The notes: generated from the letters alone by a model not told the origin. A DNA stretch of 64,000 nucleotides from Rubrobacter marinus (GCF_011492965.1 NZ_CP045121.1:3100001-3164000); one strand, 5' to 3'. Shown: positions 8,363 through 18,340, counted from the first letter of the stretch. Numbers and translations: made by a program.

Positions 8363-9411
8363 GCGGGACTTTAGGCCTCGTCGGCGTCGGCCTCATCGGG
8401 GGATCGGTCGGGCTCGCGGCCAGGGAAGCGGGCTGGGAGGTGATCGGGGTGGACCGGCCGCCGGTCCTCGAAAGGGCGGCCGACTTCGGCGCCGTAGATC
8501 GCGCCTCCACGCTCAAGGAGGTTCGGGGGGCGGACCTGATCCTGCTGGCGGCCCCCATCTCCAGGGTCGCGGACATCGTCGGCGACCTGGCCCCCACCGA
8601 CGCCCTCGTGACCGACGCGGCCTCGACGAAGACGAGGATCGTCGGGGCCGCCGAGAAGGCGGGGCTCGGGCGCTTCGTGGGCGGGCACCCCATGGCGGGC
8701 AGCCAGCTCGCGGGCGTCGAGCACGCCGGCCCCGAGCTCTTCCGGGGCGCCCGCTACTTTCTGACGCCGACGGAGCGGACGGACCCGGAGGCCTACCGCG
8801 AGGTCGCCCGCTTCGTGCGCGAGGACCTGGGCGCGGTCCCGACGGCGGTGGAGCCGGAGAAGCACGACCTCCTTATGGCCGCCCTCTCGCACCTGCCGCA
8901 CCTCATGGCCGTCGCCCTCCTCAAGGTCGCCTCGGACATCTCCCCGGAGGCGCTCTCCTTCGCCGGCCCCTCCTTCCGCGACCTGACGCGGGTGGGCGCC
9001 TCTAACCCCGCCCTGTGGTCGGATATCCTGGCCGAGAACTCCCACGCCATCGACGAGGCCCTCGCCGCCTTCGCGGGGACGATGGAGCAGCTCGGGCGCG
9101 AGCTCCCCGACCGCGGGAGCATAGAGGGCCGCTTCCGCGCGGCCCGCGAGGCCTACGACGCCCTCGGAGGCATCCTCGTCCAGCGGAGCGGCCGGAACGC
9201 CGAGATCGCCATCCCCGTCGAGAACCACCCCGGCGTCCTCGCCGAGGTCACGACCCTCATGGGCTCGAACAACATAAACATCCTCGACCTCTACGTCCGC
9301 CACTCCAACACCGCCCGGGCCGCCCTCGTCCTCACGGTGGACTCCGGGGCGGCGGAGGAAGCGATGGACCTCCTGCGTGGCGCGGGCTTCAGCGCCGAAC
9401 TCGAGGGCTAA
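8326..9411 (+). CDS. tyrA: Prephenate dehydrogenase with ACT domain
   Basis: Oxidative decarboxylation of prephenate to 4-hydroxyphenylpyruvate in tyrosine synthesis. The N-terminal NAD(P) fold starts with GLVGVGLIGGSVGLA, followed by TDAASTKT and GGHPMAGSQLAG, whose His is catalytic. A helical dimerisation region contains ALSHLPHLMA. The last ~75 residues (AIPVENHPGVLAEVTTLMG) form an ACT domain that probably binds tyrosine for feedback. The start is uncertain: a GTG at 8326 lies inside hisC, and a CTG at 8359 directly before the Rossmann fold is another possibility. Either way translation is coupled to hisC. The 3' end overlaps the convergent deaminase gene by four bases. Confidence 0.9.
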   Translation: MGERPRHRGALLSGTLGLVGVGLIGGSVGLAAREAGWEVIGVDRPPVLERAADFGAVDRASTLKEVRGADLILLAAPISRVADIVGDLAPTDALVTDAASTKTRIVGAAEKAGLGRFVGGHPMAGSQLAGVEHAGPELFRGARYFLTPTERTDPEAYREVARFVREDLGAVPTAVEPEKHDLLMAALSHLPHLMAVALLKVASDISPEALSFAGPSFRDLTRVGASNPALWSDILAENSHAIDEALAAFAGTMEQLGRELPDRGSIEGRFRAAREAYDALGGILVQRSGRNAEIAIPVENHPGVLAEVTTLMGSNNINILDLYVRHSNTARAALVLTVDSGAAEEAMDLLRGAGFSAELEG

Positions 9412-9869
9412 CCCCGCACCCGGCGCGCCATCTCCTCGAAGAGCCGGTCGCACTCGCCCTCCAGGACGCCGCCGACGACCTCGAAGCCGCCGAAGGAGGA
9501 GCGGCGGGAGACCTCCTCGCACGCAAGGTCGATCTGGGGCAGCCCGAGCTCCTTGAGCGTTCCTATGGAGGTGCCGAAGACGACGCGCGGGATGCCGCTC
9601 CACACGATGGCGCCGGAGCACATCGGGCAGGGCTCGGCGGTGGTGTACAGGACCGCGCGGCCCCACTCCACCCCGGGGCGCTCCCGCGCGAGGCGGATGA
9701 TCGCGTCAGTCTCCCCGTGCAGGACGGGGCTGGTCTCCGCGTCGTTCAACCCCTCGGCGAGCACCTCCCCGGTCTCCCCATCCGCGATGACGCACCCGAA
9801 CGGGGCGTCGGGGTTGCCGCGCGCGATCTCCAGCGCCCGGCGCATGTGCGTCTCGTGGTCCACGGTCAC
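9408..9869 (-). CDS. Nucleoside/base deaminase (CDA superfamily)
   Basis: Zinc-dependent deaminase of 153 residues. It has LHGETDAI, a variant of the HAE motif with the zinc-binding His and catalytic Glu, and TTAEPCPMCSGAI with the two zinc-binding Cys. The PFGCVIAD start and the overall length resemble guanine deaminase GuaD and the TadA-like group. Having HGE instead of HAE and no long tRNA-binding C-terminus, it more likely acts on a free base or nucleoside. The GTG start at 9869 overlaps the upstream epimerase stop (GTGA), so the two are co-translated. Confidence 0.85.
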   Translation of the reverse strand: MTVDHETHMRRALEIARGNPDAPFGCVIADGETGEVLAEGLNDAETSPVLHGETDAIIRLARERPGVEWGRAVLYTTAEPCPMCSGAIVWSGIPRVVFGTSIGTLKELGLPQIDLACEEVSRRSSFGGFEVVGGVLEGECDRLFEEMARRVRG

Positions 9870-10759
9870 CGGTTCAGCATGTACCGGAAGGCGCCTTCGA
9901 GCTCGGGGTGCCGGTACTCGAAGCCCGCCTCCTTGAGCTTGGCGGGCTCGACGCGGGCGCTCGGGAGCAGGAGCTCGTCCGCTACCTCGCCGAGCGCGAG
10001 CCTCGCGGCGGGGGCCGGGAGCGGGAAGAGCGTCGGGCGGCCCAGGACGCGCCCGAGCACCTTCGTGTACTCGGCGTTGGTCGGCGGATCCGGGGCGACG
10101 ACGTTGACCGGTCCCTCCAGGGCGTCGGCCTCCAGGGCGAAGACCATGACGTCCACGACGTCCTCCAGGGTGATCCAGGACCAGTACTGCCGCCCGCTGC
10201 CGATCTTGCCGCCCAGGCCCAGCTTGAAGATGGGCAAGGTCTGCCCGAGCGCCCCGCCCTTGGGGGTGAGCACGATGCCGACCCTCGGGTGCACGACGCG
10301 GATCCCGGCCCGTCGCGCGGGCTCCGCCGCCCCCTCCCACTCCACGCAGACCTTCGAGAGAAACAGATCTCCCGGCTCGCTGGTCTCCCTCAGGAGCTCG
10401 TTCCCGCGGTCGCCGTAGTACCCGATCGCCGAGGTCGAGACCAGCACCCGCGGGGGCGTCCCGAGACCGGCGAGCGCCCCCGCCAGGAGCCCCGTCCCCT
10501 GCCTCCGGCTCTCCAGGATGCGGCTCTTCTTCTCGGCCGTCCATCGCCCCTCGGCGATGCTCTCCCGGCGAGGTGCACGACGGCGTCTATCCCCTCCAAC
10601 CGCTCGGCCTCGATCGTCCCGGCCGAGGGGTCCCACCGAACCTCGTTCGCCCCCCGCCGCCCGAGCGCACTAGCCGCACGACGCGATGCCCCTCTCCTCG
10701 AGCGCACGCACCAGAACATTCCCGATAAGCCCGGTAGAACCGCTGACGAGTACGTCCAC
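9866..10759 (-). pseudogene. TIGR01777-family NAD-dependent epimerase/dehydratase, frame broken
   Basis: SDR-type protein of about 300 residues related to YfcH and cell-division inhibitor SulA-like epimerases. It shows the nucleotide motif GSTGLIG, then DAVVHLAG, STSAIGYYGDRG, the PRVGIVLTPKGGALG segment and the C-terminal ARVEPAKLKEAGFEYRHP typical of TIGR01777. The frame changes near 10690, 10655 and 10570. The first is repaired by one extra G in the GGGG run before CATCGC. The function of the family is unknown. The GTG at 10759 has GGAGG seven bases upstream. The gene is translationally coupled to the deaminase downstream. Confidence 0.75.
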
Positions 10760-11399
10760 CCAAGAACCTCCCCAAAAGAAAACCGGCGCCGCCACCACAT
10801 ATGTTAACGCGTGGAGCGTACGCCGGGAAATAGAAGCCGGAGCCCCGCACTATCAATGGGGAAAGGGAAAGGAGGAGTTAGCACGAACCCCGGCTGCACT
10901 ATGTTCTACACGCACACATGTGCCCTGTCAAGTCGACGCCGAGATTTTCCCGCAGCGACCTCGTCTCGTGCGAGAGATGGGCCGTTTCTCGGCCTTTGCG
11001 GCAAGGAAACGCGATGGGGGCCTCGCAAGTACCGGGAGCATCCCCGAACGGCCGGGAGCGCAAGTCTTCCCCGTCCTGACAGTACTTAGTCTCCCTCGCC
11101 TTCACCTTTAGTCCCGCTCACCGCTCGGCGCGGCCGGACCGCCACGGCCCTCGCGGCGCTTCAAGGCGCTTGACGCTGTTGCTACTATCAACACATACGT
11201 CGCTTGCGGCGGACGCTGTGGAGCATGCGGCAAACGGGGTGATGCGGGTCCTGGGGGGCGCGGCTGGAGCGAGGAATATCCGGCGGAGAAGCTCGTGCTC
11301 GACGGAGGTTTCGCAGATCCGCGGGGACACCGACGAGATACGGCAGAACAGGGCGGTGCGCGGGCTCGTGAGACGGCGCACCAGAGAGGAGTTAGAGCG
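10760..11399. other. Intergenic region, no gene recognised
   Basis: 640 bases between divergent genes. Short open frames exist on both strands but have no ribosome binding sites or recognisable motifs. A CTATCAACACATACG stretch near 11190 is AT-richer than its surroundings and may include the thiolase promoter, but no convincing -35/-10 pair was found. No tRNA or riboswitch fold was recognised. Confidence 0.5.
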
Positions 11400-12569
11400 A
11401 TGGGCGAGCCGGTGATCATCGAGGCGGTCAGGACGCCGTTCGGGAGGCGCGGCGGCGCGTTCAGGGGGGCACGGCCCGACGCGCTGCTGGCGCGGACGCT
11501 CTCGGGGGTTGTCGAGAGGGTCGGGATCGACCCGGGCGAGATCGAGGACGTCATCAACGGCACGGTGACGCAGGCCGGGGAGCAGGGGGCCAACGTCGGG
11601 AGGCTCGCCGTGATGCTCGCGGGCTTCCCGGTCACGGTCCCCGCGGTCTCCCTGAACAGGATGTGCGGCTCGGGCCAGCAGGCCGTCCACTTCGCCTCAC
11701 AGGCGATCGCCGCCGGCGACATGGTCTACGCCATAGGCTGCGGCGTCGAGAGCATGACCCGGGCGCCGATGTTCAGCGACCTCGGGGGCGCCCCGGACGC
11801 GGGCGCCGTCTTCTCGGTCCTCAACCCCGACCTGTTGGAGAAGCAGGAACTCGTCCACCAGGGCGAGAGCGCCGAGAGGATCGCCGAAGCGTGGGGCATC
11901 TCGCGCGAGGACGTGGACGCGCTGGCGGCCGAGAGCCACAGGAGGGCGAGCGAGGCCGCCCGCGAGGGGCTCAACCGGGAGATATTGCCCACGCGGGGCG
12001 TCGATGCCGACGGCAACGAGGTCGAGCTGACGAGCGACGAGGGCATCCGCGGGATCGTGGACGCCGAGAAGATGGCGGGCCTCAAGACCGTCTTCCGGCC
12101 CGACGGCGTGGTGACGGCCGGCAACTCCAGCCAGATCTCCGACGGCGCCGCCGCGGTCCTCGTCGCCGACCGCGAGAGGGCCGAGGCCGACGGCCTGGTC
12201 CCGAAGGCCCGCTTCCGAGCCCGCGTCGTGGTCGGGAGCGACCCGGCGATGCAGCTCACCGGCGTCATCCCCGCGACGCGCCTCGCGCTCAAGAAGGCGG
12301 GGCTCTCCATCGGTGATCTCGACTGGATCGAGATAAACGAGGCCTTCGCCACGGTCGTCCTCTCCTGGGCCGACGATCTGGAGCCGGACATGGACCGCGT
12401 GAACCCCTGGGGCGGCGCTATAGCGCACGGCCACCCCCTTGGCGCCACGGGCGCGGGCCTGATGGCGAAGATGCTCGCGGGCCTGGAGAGGACCGGCGGC
12501 GGGCTCGGGCTCCAGGTCATGTGCATCGGCCACGGCATGTCCACCGCGACGGTGATCGAGCGCCTCTAG
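11400..12569 (+). CDS. Acetyl-CoA acetyltransferase / thiolase
   Basis: Thiolase of 389 residues that condenses or cleaves acyl-CoA and acetyl-CoA in fatty-acid oxidation or acetoacetyl-CoA formation. Active-site elements are the nucleophilic Cys in [19 protein letters not shown], the His in [15 protein letters not shown], and a C-terminal CIGHGMS block. The last replaces the usual CGGGG Cys block; its CxGH pattern is seen in some thiolase subfamilies. ATG at 11400 with GAGGAG nine bases upstream; the open frame extends further but without homology. No beta-oxidation partners are adjacent, so direction and substrate length are open. Confidence 0.88.
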   Translation: MGEPVIIEAVRTPFGRRGGAFRGARPDALLARTLSGVVERVGIDPGEIEDVINGTVTQAGEQGANVGRLAVMLAGFPVTVPAVSLNRMCGSGQQAVHFASQAIAAGDMVYAIGCGVESMTRAPMFSDLGGAPDAGAVFSVLNPDLLEKQELVHQGESAERIAEAWGISREDVDALAAESHRRASEAAREGLNREILPTRGVDADGNEVELTSDEGIRGIVDAEKMAGLKTVFRPDGVVTAGNSSQISDGAAAVLVADRERAEADGLVPKARFRARVVVGSDPAMQLTGVIPATRLALKKAGLSIGDLDWIEINEAFATVVLSWADDLEPDMDRVNPWGGAIAHGHPLGATGAGLMAKMLAGLERTGGGLGLQVMCIGHGMSTATVIERL

Positions 12570-12756
12570 GGACGGGATAGTGGGGCCGGCACCCGCCTCC
12601 ACGGTCACCGCGCCGGCGCGCTTCCCGACGAGTCTTCGAGGCCGGTCCACCCGTGCCCTACCGTGGTTCGGGCGAATTGCGCCTATGGAGCCACCGTCAT
12701 ATCATTTCCGGCCCGACGGGCCTTTGAGGGAGGCCGGGGAGTTTGGGAGGAGGATC

Positions 12757-13902
12757 ATGCAGTCAGACGCAAGCGGGCCGCTTGCCACGGTGTTCGCCGC
12801 GCCGGGCAGGTACATCCAGGGTAGGGGAGCCATCGGTCGCCTGGGCGAGGTTCTCGAGCAGCTCAAGTCGGAGAAGCCCCTGATCCTGCGGGACCCCATC
12901 GTCGAGAAGATCATGGGCGAGGCCCTCGAAGGGCTGTCCGGGGCGACTCACGTCGGCTTCAACGGCGAGTGCTCGCCGGGGGAGATAGATCGGGTCGCCG
13001 GGGAGGCTCGCGAGGCGGGCGCGGACGCGATCGTCGGCATCGGCGGCGGGAAGACCCTCGACACGGCGAAGGCGGTCGCCCACCCCGCGGGGTTGCCGCT
13101 GGTCAGCGTGCCGACCATAGCTTCGACCGACGCCCCGACGAGCGCGGTCTCGGTCGTGTACACCGAAGAGGGCGAGGTTCTGGAATACCGCCTCTTCGGG
13201 CGCAACCCCGACGCCGTGATCGTGGACACCGAGGTCATCGTGGGTGCCCCGGTTAGGTTTCTGGTGGCGGGCATGGGCGACGGGCTCTCGACGTACTTCG
13301 AGGCCGACGCCTCCTCGCGCACCCGGGCCAAGACGCTCGTCGCGGGCGCGCCCACGCAAGCCGCCCTGGCGATCGCGCGCCTGTGCTACGACACGCTGCT
13401 CGAACACGGCCTCGCCGCCCGGCTGGCCGCCGAGCGCGGCGCGATCACCCCTTCGGTGGAGAAGATCATAGAAGCCAACACGCTGCTCTCCGGGCTCGGG
13501 TTCGAGTCGGGGGGGCTCGCCGCCGCGCACTCCATCCACAACGGGCTCACCGTCCTGGAGGAGACCCACCAGTTCTGGCACGGGGAGAAGGTGGCCTTCG
13601 GCGTCATCGCGATGCTGATGCTGGAGGATCGTCCCTTCGACGTGGTCGCCGAGGTGGTGGACTTCTGCCTGGAGGTGGGGCTCCCGGTGGCGCTGGACGA
13701 CCTCGGGCTCGAGAACGCGAGCGACGAGGACCTCCGGAGGGCCGCCGAGGTGGCCTGCGCCGAGGGGGAGACGATCTACAACGAGCCCTTCGACGTCTAC
13801 CCGCGGACGGTGCTGGACGCCATCCTCGCGGCCGACGCCTTCGGACGCCAACGCCGCGCCGTGCTCACCGGCGAAGCGGAGCTGCCCGCCGTCGCGGGTT
13901 GA
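12757..13902 (+). CDS. gldA: Glycerol dehydrogenase-family iron/zinc alcohol dehydrogenase
   Basis: 381-residue NAD-dependent group III alcohol dehydrogenase, probably oxidising glycerol to dihydroxyacetone. It begins APGRYIQGRGAIGRLGE as GldA does, and has GIGGGKTLDTAKAVA (nucleotide binding), VPTIASTDAPTSAVSVVY, and metal ligands Asp in GMGDGLSTYFE, His in AAHSIHNGLT and His in FWHGEKVAFG. ATG at 12757 follows GGGAGGAGG. No dihydroxyacetone kinase is nearby. Related family members act on other polyols or on hydroxyketones, so the substrate is inferred. Confidence 0.85.
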   Translation: MQSDASGPLATVFAAPGRYIQGRGAIGRLGEVLEQLKSEKPLILRDPIVEKIMGEALEGLSGATHVGFNGECSPGEIDRVAGEAREAGADAIVGIGGGKTLDTAKAVAHPAGLPLVSVPTIASTDAPTSAVSVVYTEEGEVLEYRLFGRNPDAVIVDTEVIVGAPVRFLVAGMGDGLSTYFEADASSRTRAKTLVAGAPTQAALAIARLCYDTLLEHGLAARLAAERGAITPSVEKIIEANTLLSGLGFESGGLAAAHSIHNGLTVLEETHQFWHGEKVAFGVIAMLMLEDRPFDVVAEVVDFCLEVGLPVALDDLGLENASDEDLRRAAEVACAEGETIYNEPFDVYPRTVLDAILAADAFGRQRRAVLTGEAELPAVAG

Positions 13903-14168
13903 TCGGACGTTACGCGAAGGACGATGCCCGGGGACGGGCGGTCGGGTGGCGCCGCCCGTCCCCGTCCCCGGCGGAACCGGACGGACCCGGGAGACCGGCG
14001 GGGATAATCTGCGGTCCCTATCCTCGGGATCGGCCGGAGGCATCGGGGGGACATGGTTCGGGCTGCGGCTCCTCGCCGCGCGTCGTGCGCCAACGAAGGC
14101 TCGGGGCGTTGCCGGATCGCACGGTCGCCGGGCGAGCGCCGCGGCCTCGTGGCACCCGGCGAATACTC

Positions 14169-14174
14169 TAAGAT
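14169..14174 (+). promoter_or_regulatory. -10 box of a probable leaderless promoter
   Basis: TAAGAT is followed by exactly six bases and then the GTG at 14181. No ribosome binding site precedes that GTG. Confidence 0.45.
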
Positions 14175-14180
14175 GGCTCC

Positions 14181-15182
14181 GTGAACGGAGACCTCACGCC
14201 GGACGTGGAGCGGTACCTGCGGGCTCTCGGCGGAGCGGCCTCGCTCCCCGGGGAGCCCGCGGCCGCGTTTCTGGCGCGGGGCGAGTACAGCCTGAACTAC
14301 CGGGTACGCGGCGGGGCAGGGCAGGACCTCGTCGCGAGGCTCGTCACCGGGACGCAGATGGGCCTCCCTCTGGGCGAGCAGGCGCTCTACGAGCACGCGG
14401 CCCTCGGCCTCGTCGCCCCCTCGGGCGTTACCCCGAAACCCCGCCTCGTGGATCCCGAGCCCGACGGTCTCCCCTACCCCCTGATCCTGGAGGAGTTCCT
14501 CCCGGGGCGCCCGCTGGACTACGGGAAAGACCTCGCGGCGGCGGCCCGTTGCGTCGCGGGCGTCCACGCGCTCGGCGTGCCGGACGACCACGCCCTGCAG
14601 GTCCACCCCGACCCCGCGCCCGCGATCCTGGAGGAGTCGAGGGGGCTGGCCGAGCCGTACCTGGGGTGGGACGGGGCCGCCGGGGAGAGCAAGGCCGGCT
14701 TACGGAAAGGCTTCCGGAAGGTCGAGGGTTTCCTGGGGCAGAAGGGGCTCTTCGCCGGGGACGACCTCGCGATCGTCAACTACGACCTCAACACGCACAA
14801 CTTCGTCGTCGGAGATGACGGGACCGCGAAGCTCCTGGACTGGGAGAAGGCCAGGATCGCGCCGCGCACCCAGGACCTCGCCCACTTCCTCCTCCCCACC
14901 ACGACCCTGTGGCGCGACGACACGGCGGCCCTGCTCTCGGACGAGGAGGAACGGGAGTTCGTCCGTGCCTACCTGGAGCAGGCCCCCGCCACGAATACGG
15001 CGAGGTTCTACGAACAACTCGAAGCGATGAAGACGATCGTCTCGCTGCGCGCCGTCTCCTGGTGCGCGTGGGCCCTGCAGGAGACGGCCCAAAGCTCCCG
15101 CCCCATCACGAACGAAGAGACCCTCGCCAAGAGCCGGGCCTACCTGGAGCCGGGCTTCCTGGAGGGGCTGTTCGGCGCATGA
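14181..15182 (+). CDS. APH/ThiK-like small-molecule phosphotransferase
   Basis: 333-residue protein kinase-like kinase of the aminoglycoside phosphotransferase/choline kinase superfamily. The catalytic loop is IVNYDLNTHNF (NxDxxxxN instead of HxDxxxxN) and the metal-binding DFG equivalent is KLLDWEKAR. An N-lobe with LNYRVRG and LVARLVTG and a hinge LILEEFLPG are visible. It probably phosphorylates a small alcohol such as a sugar, choline, thiamine or a nucleoside-derived compound, not necessarily an antibiotic. It is followed 31 bases later by a nucleoside hydrolase and a YnjBCD importer, suggesting that it phosphorylates the imported or hydrolysed product. Confidence 0.75.
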   Translation: MNGDLTPDVERYLRALGGAASLPGEPAAAFLARGEYSLNYRVRGGAGQDLVARLVTGTQMGLPLGEQALYEHAALGLVAPSGVTPKPRLVDPEPDGLPYPLILEEFLPGRPLDYGKDLAAAARCVAGVHALGVPDDHALQVHPDPAPAILEESRGLAEPYLGWDGAAGESKAGLRKGFRKVEGFLGQKGLFAGDDLAIVNYDLNTHNFVVGDDGTAKLLDWEKARIAPRTQDLAHFLLPTTTLWRDDTAALLSDEEEREFVRAYLEQAPATNTARFYEQLEAMKTIVSLRAVSWCAWALQETAQSSRPITNEETLAKSRAYLEPGFLEGLFGA

Positions 15183-15213
15183 GGCCGCCCATACGAGAAC
15201 GTCAGGAGCATCA

Positions 15214-16101
15214 GTGGCAGATACACCCATCCGAGTAGTCCTCGACTGCGACACCGCCAACGAGGTCGACGACCAGTTCGCCATCGCCCACGCTCTGGGC
15301 TCCCCGGACGGGGTACTGGACGTGCGCGGGGTCGTCTCCGTGCATAACACGACCGCCCACGGCCCGGGCTCCAGGGACATGTACCAGGACGAGGCCGAGC
15401 GGGTGGTCGGGCTCTGCGGCGGCGGAGCGCCGTGCATTCCCGGCGCCGAGAGGCCGATGGAGCACCGCGAGGACATGGTGCCGAGCGCCGGGCTCGAGTT
15501 TCTCGTCGAGGAGGCGCGGCGGGGGCCGCTCACGGTCGTCGCGACCGGGCCCGCGACCGACGTTGCCTCGCTCCTGCTCGCCGCCCCGGAGGTCCGGGAG
15601 AGCTTGCGCGTCGTCTGGCTCGGGGGCTTCGGGGACGAGGAGACCTACCGGCGCTACCGCTCGGTCGAGCTCAACGGCCGGGCGGACATCGCCGCGTGGC
15701 GCGCGCTGCTGCTGGACGGGGCGCTGGATCTCCTTCAGGTACCCGGGTGGCCCGCGCCCGCGAAGCTCGCGGTGAGAGGGGCACCCTACGCCGAGGAGCT
15801 CAGAGCGCTAGATCGCCCCGCCGCGGGCTACCTCGCCGACATCCTGGAGCTCTGGGTGAAGGAGTACGCCGGCCCCGTCGACCCCGCGGGCGAGAAGATC
15901 CTCTGGGACGTCGCCTGCGTCGCGGCGGTCGCGGACCCCGGCTCGGTGCGCGTCGAGCCCCTCGCCGTCCCGACCCTCGACGCCGCCGGAGCCCACGACT
16001 TCGTCGCGCGCGGCCGCACGGTCGAGGCGCTCGCGGACCTGGACCCGGAGAGGGTGCTCGGGGGGCTGAGGGAGGCCCTGCTCCGGCTCCCAGGGGCGTA
16101 A
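15214..16101 (+). CDS. Inosine-uridine preferring nucleoside hydrolase family protein
   Basis: Hydrolyses N-glycosidic bonds of nucleosides. The 295-residue protein starts with the calcium-binding signature LDCDTANEVDDQFAIAHAL, has VVATGPATDVASLL (the GPLTN-like segment) and a WLGGFG turn, and ends with a WDVACVAA segment in place of the usual HDPLA with its catalytic His. DVA may indicate altered substrate use. GTG start with CAGGAG seven bases upstream. It sits between an APH-fold kinase and an ABC importer, which suggests that an imported nucleoside-like compound is cleaved. Confidence 0.8.
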   Translation: MADTPIRVVLDCDTANEVDDQFAIAHALGSPDGVLDVRGVVSVHNTTAHGPGSRDMYQDEAERVVGLCGGGAPCIPGAERPMEHREDMVPSAGLEFLVEEARRGPLTVVATGPATDVASLLLAAPEVRESLRVVWLGGFGDEETYRRYRSVELNGRADIAAWRALLLDGALDLLQVPGWPAPAKLAVRGAPYAEELRALDRPAAGYLADILELWVKEYAGPVDPAGEKILWDVACVAAVADPGSVRVEPLAVPTLDAAGAHDFVARGRTVEALADLDPERVLGGLREALLRLPGA

Positions 16102-16164
16102 CGGGGCCCGCTGATCCGGGCTCTGACGCGGCGCGTATACCGTATGCGTCCAGTCGGCAGCGTG

Positions 16165-16170
16165 TAGAAT
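16165..16170 (+). promoter_or_regulatory. Possible -10 box (TAGAAT) of the ABC importer operon
   Basis: TAGAAT lies about 44 bases before the TTG start of the binding protein, whose ribosome binding site is AAAGGA. No clear -35 box. Confidence 0.35.
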
Positions 16171-16213
16171 CGCGCCGGTCGTCCCTGCCACGCCCCGCAA
16201 GAAAGGAACACCT

Positions 16214-17458
16214 TTGCGCACGAAGCTCCGAGGAACCTCGCTCGTCGTGCTGCTCCTGGCCCTGGCGTCCCTCGCGGCCTGCGGTGGCGGCGGCGGGGGC
16301 CCCGAGGCCGAGGGCGCGGGCGAGGATCGGGCCTTCCCCGAGCTCGAGGAAGCGGCGAGGGGGACGACGGTCAACTTCTTCATGTACGGGGGCGACGACG
16401 CGACCAACGCCTACGTGGACGGCTGGATCGCCCCGCGCCTCGAGGAGCGGTACGGCATAACGCTGGAGCGCACCCCGGTCGGGGACACCGCCGAGGTCGT
16501 CAACAAGCTCCTCAACGAGAAGGGGGCCGGCGACGACGAGGGGACGGTCGACCTCGTCTGGATCAACGGCGAGAACTTCTTTACCGGCTCCCAGGCCGAG
16601 CTCTGGTTCGGGCCCTGGGCCGAGAATCTGCCGAACGCGAAGTACGTCGACTGGGAGAGCGAGGAGATCAACACGGACTTCGGCACCCCGGTGAACGGCT
16701 ACGAGGCCCCCTGGAGCCAGGCCCAGTTCGTCATGGTCTACGACTCGGCGGAGGTCCAGGACCCGCCGAGGAACATGGACGAGCTTCGCGCCTTCGCCGA
16801 GGAGAACCCCGGCCGCTTCACCTACCCCGCCCCGCCGGACTTCACCGGCAACGCCTTCGTAGAGCAGGCCTTCTACGACGTGACGGACCGGGTCGAGCCC
16901 TACGGCGAGGAGTTCGACGAGGCGGCCTTCGGGGATGAGGCGCCGAAGCTCTACGACCTCCTGAACGGCATAGAGCCGAACCTGTGGCGCGAGGGCGAGA
17001 CCTACCCCGAGACCTCCGCCGCCCTCGACGAGCTCTACGGGAACGGCGAGATCGACCTGACGATGAGCTACAACCCCTACTCCGCCGAGCGCCAGGTCGA
17101 GAAGGGCATCTTCCCCGAGACGACCCGCACCTACCTCCTCGAGGACGGCACCCTCAGCAACACCAACTACGTCGCCATCCCCTTCAACGGGCCGAACAAG
17201 GAGGGCGCCCAGGTGGTCGCGAACTTCCTCCAGAGCCCGGAGGCCCAGCTCGAGATGCAGCGCACCCACGTCGTCGGCGGCCTGACCACCCTGGCCCTCG
17301 ACAGGCTCCCCGAAGAAGGGCGCCGGGAGTTCGAGGGGGAGCCCGACGAGGCCACGATCCCCCTGCAGGAGCTTCAGGAGAACCGCGTCCCCGAGGCCCG
17401 CACGGACTGGCTGCTCGAGATCCAGGACGGCTGGGTCGAGAACGTCCTGCAGAGGTAG
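16214..17458 (+). CDS. YnjB-like ABC transporter substrate-binding lipoprotein
   Basis: 414-residue extracellular solute-binding protein. It has a lipoprotein signal peptide ending LASLAAC, so the mature protein is lipid-anchored, followed by Gly/Glu-rich tether residues. NFFMYGGDDATNAYVD, GDTAEVVNKLLNEK and DLVWINGENF are characteristic of the YnjB (COG4134) family, whose E. coli member is of unproven substrate, often guessed to be thiamine-related. The TTG start follows AAAGGA. Two permeases and an ATPase follow with minimal gaps, forming a complete importer operon. Confidence 0.85.
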   Translation: MRTKLRGTSLVVLLLALASLAACGGGGGGPEAEGAGEDRAFPELEEAARGTTVNFFMYGGDDATNAYVDGWIAPRLEERYGITLERTPVGDTAEVVNKLLNEKGAGDDEGTVDLVWINGENFFTGSQAELWFGPWAENLPNAKYVDWESEEINTDFGTPVNGYEAPWSQAQFVMVYDSAEVQDPPRNMDELRAFAEENPGRFTYPAPPDFTGNAFVEQAFYDVTDRVEPYGEEFDEAAFGDEAPKLYDLLNGIEPNLWREGETYPETSAALDELYGNGEIDLTMSYNPYSAERQVEKGIFPETTRTYLLEDGTLSNTNYVAIPFNGPNKEGAQVVANFLQSPEAQLEMQRTHVVGGLTTLALDRLPEEGRREFEGEPDEATIPLQELQENRVPEARTDWLLEIQDGWVENVLQR

Positions 17459-17464
17459 GCCCAG

Positions 17465-18340
17465 GTGGTAGGCGGCGTCTTCTCTCGGTTCAAGATCCCG
17501 CTGCTCCTCGCCCCGGCCCTGCTCGTCCTCGGCGGGCTCTTCGCCGGAGGGCTCTACGCGGCGCTCGTCCAGTCCCTCGGGTACTTTCCGGCGATAGGCA
17601 TGACGGAGGTGAGCCTCGACGCCTACCGCGAGGTACTCGGCAGCCGGCGGTTTCTCGACTCGCTCCTCCTCACGTTCTACGTGGCCGGGGTCTCGACGGT
17701 GCTGGCGACCGTCCTCGCCGTCCTCGCCGCGCTCGCGCTCCGGCGCAGCCCGAGCCGCATCAGCTCCGTGATCTTTCAGGTGCCGATCACCGTCCCCCAC
17801 CTCGTCGCCGCCGTCGGCATCGCCCTCGTGGTCTCCCAGACGGGCCTCGGGGCGCGCCTGGCCGCATCTTTAGGCCTCATAGGAGAGCCCGCCGAGTTTC
17901 CCGCCCTCCTCTACGACCGCTACTCCGTCGGCATCATCCTGACCTACGTGTGGAAGGAGATGCCGTTCGTCGCGCTCGTGGTGCTCGCGGGCCTGAGGGG
18001 GGTGGCCGGGGAGCTCGAGGAGGTGGCCCGGACGCTCGGGGCGAGCGCGTGGCAGCGGTTCTGGTACGTCGTCTTCCCGGTCATCTCCCCCGGCATCGTG
18101 GCAGCGAGCCTGATCGTCTTCGCCTTCACCTTCGGCGCCTTCGAGGTCCCCTTCCTGCTCGGCCGCAGCTACCCGACGATCCTGCCGGTGATGGCCTACG
18201 ACGAGTACCGCAGCGTCGAGCTAACCGACCGGCCCGCCGCGATGGCGATAAACGTCCTCATAACGCTCGTCACCGCCCTTACCGCCGCCCTGTACCTCCG
18301 CCTGAGCCGCAGGATAGGGGGCCGCCGTGGGTCGTCGTAA
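17465..18340 (+). CDS. YnjC-like ABC transporter permease, first subunit
   Basis: 291-residue inner-membrane permease of the binding-protein-dependent type. About six hydrophobic helices are visible. The EAA loop that contacts the ATPase reads ELEEVARTLGASAWQRFW. It starts six bases after the binding-protein stop with a GTG and overlaps the second permease by 14 bases. In E. coli YnjC both permease halves are fused in one chain; here they are separate genes. It forms the translocation channel together with the next gene. Confidence 0.85.
   Translation: MVGGVFSRFKIPLLLAPALLVLGGLFAGGLYAALVQSLGYFPAIGMTEVSLDAYREVLGSRRFLDSLLLTFYVAGVSTVLATVLAVLAALALRRSPSRISSVIFQVPITVPHLVAAVGIALVVSQTGLGARLAASLGLIGEPAEFPALLYDRYSVGIILTYVWKEMPFVALVVLAGLRGVAGELEEVARTLGASAWQRFWYVVFPVISPGIVAASLIVFAFTFGAFEVPFLLGRSYPTILPVMAYDEYRSVELTDRPAAMAINVLITLVTALTAALYLRLSRRIGGRRGSS

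Noticed and set aside
14181..15182. Aminoglycoside resistance gene
   Set aside because: The APH fold is shared by many small-molecule kinases; the neighbours are salvage and import genes, not resistance genes.
16100..16213. CTGATCCGGG before the YnjB-like gene, reminiscent of a TPP riboswitch
   Set aside because: Only one short box matches; the other conserved TPP elements (GGGGT, CTGAGA) are missing.
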